Shown: piece after piece, positions 23,393 through 29,667 of the stretch
Position numbering within the stretch: position 1 is the stretch's first letter
Layout of the letters: each line of letters opens with the position of its first letter
Source of the DNA: JAKSUT01 sp045616505
Lineage (GTDB): Bacteria; Cyanobacteriota; Vampirovibrionia; Gastranaerophilales; Gastranaerophilaceae
NCBI GenBank assembly: GCA_045616505.1
Contig: JAZLGV010000050.1
Span: forward strand, 1 to 29,667
Direction: 5' to 3'
Length of the DNA: 29,667 nt
Notes under the pieces: model-generated
The model's database searches: none
What the model was told of the DNA's origin: nothing
The model's input: the letters and a program-made list of their open reading frames with translations, nothing else
Made by a program: the position numbers and the translations under genes

Positions 23393-26224
23393 TTACTCTT
23401 CAAACCAACTTTTTCCATAATTTATATCTACTTCTAACGGAACTAAAAGTGGTTGATTTAACTGCATTGCTTCTAAGGTTAATTTTTTAACCTCTTCTAT
23501 TTCATTATTAACTACTTCTACAATTAATTCATCGTGCACTTGCATTATCATTTTGGATTGAAGATTATTTTCTTTGATTTTTTTATCAAATTCAATCATT
23601 GCCATTTTGATTAAATCAGCCGCTGTTCCTTGCAATGGTTGATTTATTGCTGCACGTTCAGCACCTTCTTTTATCATGTGATTAGGAGATGCTAAATCGT
23701 TTAGCAAATATCTTTTTCGTCCAAAAATTGTTTCTACATATCCGTATTCGTGTGCAAATTTTATTGTGTTTTGCATATATTCTCTAACTTTTGGATATGT
23801 TGCAAAATATCTTTCTATAAATTCTTCCGCTTCAAATGGTGCTATGCCTAAAGATTTTGCAAGACCATATTTGCTTTGACCATAAACAATTCCAAAGTTT
23901 ACAGTTTTTGCTTTTCTTCGCATATCTTTTGTAACAGCTTCCAAAGGTACTCCAAAACATTTTGCTGCTGTTGTTGCGTGGACATCTTCTCCTGAACAAA
24001 AGGCTTCAATTAAATTGTCATCTCTTGAAACGTGTGCAAGTAAACGAAGTTCTATTTGAGAATAATCTGCTGATAGTAAATATCCATCTTTGTCCGCAGG
24101 GATGAATGCTCTTCTGATTTTGTTTCCGTCATCACTTCTTGCTGGAATATTTTGCAAATTAGGGTTTGAAGAAGACAATCTTCCAGTTGTTGTGATTGTT
24201 TGGTTGTAACTCGTGTGTATTCTATTATCTGTTTTGCTTAAAAGTTGTGGAAGTGAATCTGTGTATGTAGATTTTAGTTTAGAGTATTTTCTGTACTCAA
24301 GTAATAATCTGCAAATTTCGTGTTCTTCTGCTAAACTTTCTAAAACTTCTGCACTTGTAGAATATTTTGCTTTTCCTCTTTTTTTCTTTGATTGAATACC
24401 TAATTTTTCATATAAAATTTCTCCAACTTGTTTAGGAGAATTTATGTTGAATGGTACTTGTGATATTTCAAAAATTCTTGTTTCAAAATCTTTTAGTTTT
24501 TTATCAAAATCATTTGTAAGTGTGTTTAGATATTCGATATCAACGCTAACACCCAAATATTCCATATCAGCTAGTATGATTGCAAGTGGAAGTTCAATGT
24601 CGTATAGAAGTTTTAATTCTTTTTCGTCAAGTTCTTTTTTCCAGAATTGCATAAGTTTGTATGTTGCATACGCATCGTCACAGGCATAGGAAGTTGCTGA
24701 ATCTATATCGACACATTCCATACTCATTTGGTTTTTACCTTTGCCTATAAGTTCTGTTATTTCTTGCATTAAGTGGTTCAAATGTTCAAGTGCTTGGTTT
24801 TTTAATCCGTGCTTTCTTGCAGGATCTTTTATGTAACTTGCAAGTATTGTATCAAATGCAACGCCTTGAATTGTGATTCCGTAATTTTTTAAAATGTTAT
24901 AATCGAATTTTACGTTTTGAAATGCTTTTTTTATTTCTTTGTTTTCAAGAATTGGTTTTAGTTTTTCGATTACATAATCGGTTTCAAGTTGTTCTCCAAC
25001 TTGGTGCATAACAGGAATGTAGTAAGATTGTATTTTATCCTCATCTTCAAATGCAAGAGAAATTCCTACAAGTTCTGCTTCTTGAATATTTACGTCTGTT
25101 GTTTCTGTATCTAATGAAAAGATTTTTTTAGTGTTTAATTTTTTGATTAGATTTTCAAGCTCTTTTTCTGTTACAACTTTATTTGCTTCAAATTCGTCAT
25201 CTTTGTTTATTTGTGATTTGACTTCTTGTGAAAATAATCCGAGTTGAAGTTGTCCACCTTCTTGTGGTTGAGAGAAAATAGGGGCTTGAACTTCTTGTAC
25301 TTCTTTTTGTTGTCCTTTTTTTTCTTTATCAAAAGAAGATAAAATACTATCAATATTTCTCAAGAAATTATAGAATTGCATTTTTTTCAAAAACTCAGTA
25401 ACTTTTGAAATCTCTGGTAGAGTGATATGAGTACCATCAAAATCAAAGTCTATATCAACATCTCTGATGATAGTTGCTAGTTCTTGACTTAGTTTTCCGA
25501 TTTCTTTTCCTTCGCAAATTTTTTGTTTTAATGCTTTTCCTTGAATTTCTTCGCAGTGTTCAAAAATGTTGTCCATAGTTCTGTATTCGGCAAGCAATTT
25601 TTGAGCAGTTTTTTCGCCAATACCTCTTATTCCAGGAATGTTGTCTGAAGTATCGCCTCTAAGTCCTTTGTAGTCAATAACTTGGTTTGGATAAACTCCT
25701 AGTTTTTCGTGAACTTTGTACCAATCGTATTTGATAAGTTCGCCTTTTGACGGAACTATGACTTTTACACTACCTTCTCTATCAATAAGTTGAAAAGAAT
25801 CTTGGTCCCCTGTTAAAATTAGTGTGTTGTGTCCTAAATCACTTGCTTTTTTTGTGATTGTTCCAATAACATCATCTGCTTCAAAGCCTTCTTTTGTATA
25901 GATTGGAATGTCAAATGCTTGTAAACCTTCGACTATCAAACTGATTTGGCTTCTCAAAGTATCAGGCATTGATTCTCTGTTTGCTTTGTATAGTTCATAT
26001 TTTTCGACTCTGAATGTCTGTCTTCCAACGTCAAAAGCTACTGCAATTGCATCAGGTTTAAGGTTTTCGTCTTTTAATAAATCAAAAATACATTTGAAAA
26101 AACCATATACAGCCCAAGTAGGTTGGTTGTCTGTTGTTTTCATTCCTGTTCTTTCGAGTGCGAAAAATTGTCTGAACGCAAGTGCGTGTCCGTCTATTAA
26201 AATTAATGTTTTTGAGTTACTCAT
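23393..26224 (-). CDS. polA: DNA polymerase I
   Basis: A full three-domain 943-residue Pol I. The 5' nuclease (1-295) has EADDVIGTI and LTGDQDSFQLI plus the GLRGDTSDNIPGIRGIGEK helix-hairpin. A Gln-rich linker follows (300-345). The 3'-5' exonuclease keeps its catalytic residues: Asp372 and Glu374 (LDTET), Asp441 (VKFDYN) and the Tyr513-x3-Asp517 box (YACDDAYAT), so proofreading should be active. The polymerase has motif A with Asp720 (SADYSQIELRLLAH), motif B (RRKAKTVNFGIVYG; Phe777 at the site that sets dideoxynucleotide discrimination) and motif C with Asp898 (QVHDELIVEV). It fills gaps and removes RNA primers. It is divergent from the lptC operon and followed by a small exported protein. 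Confidence 0.98.
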   Translation of the reverse strand: MSNSKTLILIDGHALAFRQFFALERTGMKTTDNQPTWAVYGFFKCIFDLLKDENLKPDAIAVAFDVGRQTFRVEKYELYKANRESMPDTLRSQISLIVEGLQAFDIPIYTKEGFEADDVIGTITKKASDLGHNTLILTGDQDSFQLIDREGSVKVIVPSKGELIKYDWYKVHEKLGVYPNQVIDYKGLRGDTSDNIPGIRGIGEKTAQKLLAEYRTMDNIFEHCEEIQGKALKQKICEGKEIGKLSQELATIIRDVDIDFDFDGTHITLPEISKVTEFLKKMQFYNFLRNIDSILSSFDKEKKGQQKEVQEVQAPIFSQPQEGGQLQLGLFSQEVKSQINKDDEFEANKVVTEKELENLIKKLNTKKIFSLDTETTDVNIQEAELVGISLAFEDEDKIQSYYIPVMHQVGEQLETDYVIEKLKPILENKEIKKAFQNVKFDYNILKNYGITIQGVAFDTILASYIKDPARKHGLKNQALEHLNHLMQEITELIGKGKNQMSMECVDIDSATSYACDDAYATYKLMQFWKKELDEKELKLLYDIELPLAIILADMEYLGVSVDIEYLNTLTNDFDKKLKDFETRIFEISQVPFNINSPKQVGEILYEKLGIQSKKKRGKAKYSTSAEVLESLAEEHEICRLLLEYRKYSKLKSTYTDSLPQLLSKTDNRIHTSYNQTITTTGRLSSSNPNLQNIPARSDDGNKIRRAFIPADKDGYLLSADYSQIELRLLAHVSRDDNLIEAFCSGEDVHATTAAKCFGVPLEAVTKDMRRKAKTVNFGIVYGQSKYGLAKSLGIAPFEAEEFIERYFATYPKVREYMQNTIKFAHEYGYVETIFGRKRYLLNDLASPNHMIKEGAERAAINQPLQGTAADLIKMAMIEFDKKIKENNLQSKMIMQVHDELIVEVVNNEIEEVKKLTLEAMQLNQPLLVPLEVDINYGKSWFEE

Positions 26225-26303
26225 GCTTTTGATTTTACTACAAATTTTTTGTCCTTACTATATTTTCTTGTTAAATGTTTGCGAGTGTTACAATTTTTTA
26301 TTT

Positions 26304-26323
26304 GTTTAACTTTTATGTTAAAC
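26304..26323 (+). promoter_or_regulatory. 7-bp inverted repeat next to the lptC RBS
   Basis: GTTTAAC (26304-26310) and GTTAAAC (26317-26323) are perfect complements around TTTTAT. The right arm ends immediately before the weak TAGTAGG ribosome binding site of lptC. It could be a leader hairpin or an operator in the polA-lptC divergent region. Confidence 0.45.
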
Positions 26324-26331
26324 TAGTAGGC

Positions 26332-26943
26332 ATGAAAGAAAAAATATTGGAATTTATTAATAGAGTTGGGAAGAAAAAGTTAGCAATTATTGCGATTTTT
26401 GTGATTTTTGTTTTAGTTCTTTTATGGGCATTTTTGGGTGCTGCAATCATTACGAAAAACTTTAACAGGCAACAACTTGAAGGTACTGAAAATAGACAAT
26501 CTCTAGATATTTCTGATATTATTTTGACTGAAACTAAAGATAATGTGAAATATTGGGAAATTTATGCTGAAACAGGCGAATATAATAGCGATACTAAAGT
26601 TGCAAGTTTGAAAAATTTGGCAGGAAATTTTTATAGAGATAATGAAGTTTCTATGAGTTTTGTTTCTTCAAAGGGAACATACGATGAAGTAAAAAAACAA
26701 ATTACAACCTACGAACATACTCGTATCGCAATAAAAGACGGTACAATTTTAAATTGTGATAAATTGGTTTGGTCAGGTTCTGATAAACCAATTGTTGCAG
26801 TAGGTCATATAAGAATTAATAGAGATAATAAATTGATTTCAACTGCAGAAAAAGCAGTAATAAGTGCTGATTATTCAAAGTTTAAAATTGTCGGTGCTAC
26901 AAAAACACAATTGTTTGACTCAAAGGAGATTGAAAAGAAATGA
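26332..26943 (+). CDS. lptC: LptC-family LPS export protein
   Basis: A 203-residue bitopic membrane protein. The start at ATG 26332 follows TAGTAGG; an in-frame ATG at 26275 lies in a region with no ribosome binding site. After the basic N-terminus (EFINRVGKKK) comes one membrane helix (about 17-40), then a periplasmic beta-jellyroll of the LptC/DUF1239 type: DIILTETKDNVKYWEIYAET, SDTKVASLKNLAGNFYRD, SFVSSKGTYDEVKKQITTYE, and the late GHIRINRDNKLISTAEKAVI. LptC takes LPS from the LptBFG transporter and hands it to LptA. Sequence similarity in this family is low, so the call rests on pattern plus the adjacent LptA, whose ATG overlaps its stop (ATGA at 26940-26943). Confidence 0.82.
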   Translation: MKEKILEFINRVGKKKLAIIAIFVIFVLVLLWAFLGAAIITKNFNRQQLEGTENRQSLDISDIILTETKDNVKYWEIYAETGEYNSDTKVASLKNLAGNFYRDNEVSMSFVSSKGTYDEVKKQITTYEHTRIAIKDGTILNCDKLVWSGSDKPIVAVGHIRINRDNKLISTAEKAVISADYSKFKIVGATKTQLFDSKEIEKK

Positions 26944-27914
26944 AAAAGTTTTTAATAATAGGTTTAATAGCAGTTTTCGGATTTGCTCTTGCCGCAATTG
27001 CATCTGATTTGATAATTGAGTCAAAAACTCAATCGTATTCAGAAACTGATAATAAAATTAAAATGCAGGGTGATGTGCATGTTCAAATTGATGATGCCCA
27101 TGTAGTAGGTGATAAAGCTGATGTTACAGTAGGTGCAAATAATAAATTGGATACTGCAACTTTTTATGATAAACCTTATGCTTTTCAAATAAAAGGTCAA
27201 AAGAAATCAGAAGTTAAAGCAAATATTTTGCGTGTATCACTTATAAATAAAATTGTAACAGCGGAAGGTAATGCACAGGCAACAGTTTTGGATGGTAAAA
27301 AACCTGTTGTTATTATCACTTCAGAAGTTCAAGAATATGATACAAATACAAATGTTATGATAGCTACTGGTACTGTTATTATGCGTTATAAAGAAATTGA
27401 AACTTTTTCAAATAAAGCAGTTATAAGAGTTAATAAAGGTGGCGAATTACAAAGATTAGATTTAATCGGAAATGCAAAAGTTAAACAAGATAAACAACAT
27501 GTTTCTGCTGATCATTTAATTTATTCTCCTCCAACAGGTGAGTTGATTGCTATGGGAAATGTTTCATCAGATGCAACAATGGATGATGGTTCAAATTTGT
27601 TGTTAAAATCTTCTTATCAACAATATAATCAAAAATCTAATACTTTCTTAGGTAGTGGAAATGTTAAAATTTGGTTCAAAGATTATTATGCACAAGGTCC
27701 AAAAGTATCTTTCTATCCTGATAAAAAGACAAATAAACCAAACGAAATTTATTTCACAGGTCGTTCAAGTATTACGCAAGATATAAAAACAATTGAAGCA
27801 GATAAAATTAAGTTGATTTTACGTCCAAAAAATTTCTATGCTGATGGAAATGTTAAAACTACTATAAGGGACATCAATAATGCTAAAAACCCAGGTGAAG
27901 ATGGTTTGTTTTAG
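26940..27914 (+). CDS. lptA: LptA/OstA-like periplasmic LPS-transport protein
   Basis: A 324-residue exported protein with a signal peptide ending FALAAIAS. The mature part is a run of OstA-type beta repeats with alternating patterns such as NKIKMQGDVHVQIDDAHVVG, ANILRVSLINKIVTAEGNAQ, HLIYSPPTGELIAMGNV and FYADGNVKTTIRD. LptA forms the bridge carrying LPS across the periplasm. It is almost twice the length of E. coli LptA (185 residues), so it seems to hold two OstA domains and might span more of the periplasm alone, as reported for some cyanobacterial-type OstA proteins. It overlaps lptC by 4 bases (ATGA), the usual sign of coupled translation. The TPR gene follows closely. Confidence 0.85.
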   Translation: MKKFLIIGLIAVFGFALAAIASDLIIESKTQSYSETDNKIKMQGDVHVQIDDAHVVGDKADVTVGANNKLDTATFYDKPYAFQIKGQKKSEVKANILRVSLINKIVTAEGNAQATVLDGKKPVVIITSEVQEYDTNTNVMIATGTVIMRYKEIETFSNKAVIRVNKGGELQRLDLIGNAKVKQDKQHVSADHLIYSPPTGELIAMGNVSSDATMDDGSNLLLKSSYQQYNQKSNTFLGSGNVKIWFKDYYAQGPKVSFYPDKKTNKPNEIYFTGRSSITQDIKTIEADKIKLILRPKNFYADGNVKTTIRDINNAKNPGEDGLF

Positions 27915-27922
27915 AGGTTATG

Positions 27923-28684
27923 ATGGATAAAAATTTACAAGAAGCTATTGATTATTTTAATAAAAAAGAGTGGGATAAGGCTATTGATGTTTTTTCAAAA
28001 ATTTTAGAAAAACATGATAACCAACCTGAAGTTTATAATAATATGGCTCTTTGTTATTACAATTTGGGAAAAGATGATGAAGCTGAAAAGTTTTATTTGA
28101 AAGCTTTGGCGCTTGATTCAAAATTACCTCAAGTTTATATAAATTTGTGTGATTTATATTTCAAAAAAAGAGAACTTGCGCAAGCAGTAGATTTATTGCT
28201 TATGGGTGTTAGTGAAAATCCTGACAATCTTGTATTAAGACATTATTTAGCAAGAGTGTATATGGAAGACGCAAGATTAGATTTAGCAATAGATGAACTT
28301 GATAGAATTTTGGAAGAAGAACCAGAAAACTATGATGCTTATTATGATATGGCAAGAGTGTATTTTGAACTTGGAAATTATGATATAGCAATTGAAAATT
28401 TTGAAAATGTTTTAAATTATAAAGATGATAACGAGTGGGTTTATTATTATTTAGGCGAAGCTTATGAAGCAAACGATCAAATAGATAAAGCTATTTCTAG
28501 TTTTATGAGAGCGTTAACAGTAAATGATAAATTTTCTTTACCGTATAAAAAACTTGCTATTCTATTTTTGGCAAGAGGTGATAAAGAAGATGCTATTGAA
28601 TATTTTGAAGATTATTTAAAATTCCCTATTCCAGAGGAAGAGGCAGAAAATATAAAAGTTACTTTGAATAGAATTAAAAAATAA
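27923..28684 (+). CDS. TPR protein in the lpt operon
   Basis: A 253-residue protein of six to seven TPR units covering its whole length; good examples are PEVYNNMALCYYNLGKDDEA, YDAYYDMARVYFELGNYDIA and EWVYYYLGEAYEANDQIDKA. I take the second of two adjacent ATGs (27923) because GAGG at 27914-27917 is 5 bases from it and only 2 from the first (27920). There is no signal peptide, so it is cytoplasmic. It lies 8 bases after lptA and 8 bases before dprA, so it is part of that operon. It is acidic, unlike the lysine-rich TPR protein at 1250-2755. Partner unknown; E. coli LapB is a TPR protein in LPS control, but that one has a membrane anchor and rubredoxin domain, absent here. Confidence 0.9.
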   Translation: MDKNLQEAIDYFNKKEWDKAIDVFSKILEKHDNQPEVYNNMALCYYNLGKDDEAEKFYLKALALDSKLPQVYINLCDLYFKKRELAQAVDLLLMGVSENPDNLVLRHYLARVYMEDARLDLAIDELDRILEEEPENYDAYYDMARVYFELGNYDIAIENFENVLNYKDDNEWVYYYLGEAYEANDQIDKAISSFMRALTVNDKFSLPYKKLAILFLARGDKEDAIEYFEDYLKFPIPEEEAENIKVTLNRIKK

Positions 28685-28692
28685 GGATTAAA

Positions 28693-29667
28693 ATGTCAAA
28701 AGATAAGTTTTGGATAGCTTTTTCATCAATCGAACAATTGGATTCTGTTTTTATCAAAAAACTTTTTAATCATTTTGGAGATATAGAACAAGCGTTTAAT
28801 GCTTCAATGTCTGATTTGTCAAAAATAGAAGGCTTAACTGTTAAAAAAGCAGAAAAATTTTTAGAATTAAGAGATAAAACAAACCCAGATAAATGTTTGT
28901 CAGAAGTTACTTCAAGAGGACTTTCTTATCTAACTTATGATAGTGAAAATTATCCTTATATGTTAAAACAAATTTATGATTCACCAATGATTTTGTACGC
29001 AAAAGGTGATATTAAAAGATGTAATTTGGATAGAACATTGGCAGTTGTTGGTTCAAGAAGAGCTAGTACAGGCGCAAAAGAATCTTTAAAAAAGATAATG
29101 TCAGAATTTTTAAATACGGATATTTGCATTGTGTCAGGTTTAGCAGCAGGAATTGATACAACTGCTCATGAACTTGCTATTAAAAATGGTTTAACAACTA
29201 TTGGTGTAATTGCAGGCGGTTTAGATTTTGTTTACCCAAATTTAAACAAAGAACTTTATAAAAAAATAGAAAATTCATATGGTGCTGTTATTTCAGAATA
29301 TTATCCGACAATTGAACCTTTGCCTTTTAGATTTCCGCAACGAAATAGAATTGTAACAGGTTTATCTTACGGGACTTTGGTTGTTGAAGCTGCAATAAAA
29401 AGTGGGGCATTGATAAGCGCTAATTTAACATTGGAACAAGGTCGTGAATTGATGTGTATTCCTGGGTTAATTACAAATCCTAATACTGAAGGAATTTATA
29501 AATTATTGAAAAATGGTGCAACATTAACTACTTGTGCCGATGATATTTTGCAGGCTTTGAATTGGCAAATAAACACCGCAGAACAAATGAAATTAGATTT
29601 TTCAACATTTGATAAAGATGAAAAATCAATATTGAATACAATTGAAATTGAACCAAAATGTTTTGAA
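28693..29667 (+). CDS. dprA: DNA-processing protein DprA (3' end cut by window edge)
   Basis: 325 codons are visible without a stop. DprA binds incoming single-stranded DNA during transformation and loads RecA. An N-terminal SAM/HhH-like region (FGDIEQAFNASMSDLSKIEG) precedes the Rossmann domain with VVGSRRASTGAKES, IVSGLAAGIDTTAHELA, GLDFVYPNLNKELYK, FPQRNRIVTGLSYGTLVVEA and SGALISANLTLEQGRELMCI. The last visible part (after residue 295) begins the winged-helix tail common in longer DprA proteins. AAGGAT precedes the ATG at 28693, 8 bases after the TPR stop. Natural competence genes are not otherwise seen in the window. Confidence 0.95.
   Translation, partial: MSKDKFWIAFSSIEQLDSVFIKKLFNHFGDIEQAFNASMSDLSKIEGLTVKKAEKFLELRDKTNPDKCLSEVTSRGLSYLTYDSENYPYMLKQIYDSPMILYAKGDIKRCNLDRTLAVVGSRRASTGAKESLKKIMSEFLNTDICIVSGLAAGIDTTAHELAIKNGLTTIGVIAGGLDFVYPNLNKELYKKIENSYGAVISEYYPTIEPLPFRFPQRNRIVTGLSYGTLVVEAAIKSGALISANLTLEQGRELMCIPGLITNPNTEGIYKLLKNGATLTTCADDILQALNWQINTAEQMKLDFSTFDKDEKSILNTIEIEPKCFE

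Noticed and set aside
26275..26331. 19-residue extension of LptC
   Set aside because: No ribosome binding site, and it would put hydrophobic residues ahead of the basic N-terminus expected for a single-helix anchor.

Overview
The window is a strongly AT-rich, gene-dense bacterial chromosome segment. It looks like core chromosome rather than a mobile island: there is no transposase, integrase, tRNA, rRNA or CRISPR array. The gene set points to a flagellated bacterium with an outer membrane: KdsC-like Kdo-phosphate phosphatase, LptC and LptA/OstA for lipopolysaccharide export, and FliO, FliJ, FliK, FlgD and FlgE for the flagellum. A YggS-SepF pair is also present, and SepF is typical of cyanobacteria and Gram-positives rather than proteobacteria. 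Outer membrane plus flagellum plus SepF in an AT-rich genome suggests a non-photosynthetic relative of cyanobacteria (Melainabacteria/Vampirovibrionia, for example Gastranaerophilales). That placement is an inference from gene content, not a database match.

Layout. Positions 1-3770 (minus) hold a run fliO, kdsC-like, a large TPR protein and lysC, the last running off the left edge. A PAS-type histidine kinase (3849-5156, plus) meets a stand-alone TOPRIM protein (5145-6131, minus) tail to tail. The TOPRIM gene diverges from a 436-residue protein with a possible papain-like Cys/His/Asn arrangement (6226-7536). Positions 7688-9418 are a DUF47/Pit phosphate-uptake pair. Positions 9505-12127 run parvulin, M24 aminopeptidase and SpoU methyltransferase. 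Positions 12271-16540 are the hook cluster fliJ-fliK-flgD-flgE. A 287-base structured intergenic stretch separates it from yggS-sepF (16828-18026). metK (18234-19505) stands between two clear intrinsic terminators and has a compact leader that can be drawn as a pseudoknot hiding its ribosome binding site. crcB, an Fmt-family formyltransferase and an endonuclease IV-like TIM barrel follow as a tight plus-strand run to 21782. A small unknown protein (minus) diverges from an acyl-ACP thioesterase (22210-22980). A small exported protein and polA lie on the minus strand (22975-26224). polA diverges from lptC-lptA-TPR-dprA (26332 to the right edge, dprA cut by the window end).

The genes cover hook and flagellar export assembly, envelope biogenesis, phosphate and fluoride handling, methionine/SAM supply (LysC, MetK, formyltransferase), and DNA maintenance (PolA, endonuclease IV-like, TOPRIM, DprA). 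No gene-free stretch exceeds 300 bases. The most promising undescribed elements are the metK leader pseudoknot, a 14-bp inverted repeat that covers both ribosome binding site and start codon of the 436-residue protein, a 12-unit GTT repeat encoding the membrane segment of the histidine kinase, and an N-terminal F-G motif shared by two unrelated unknown proteins.
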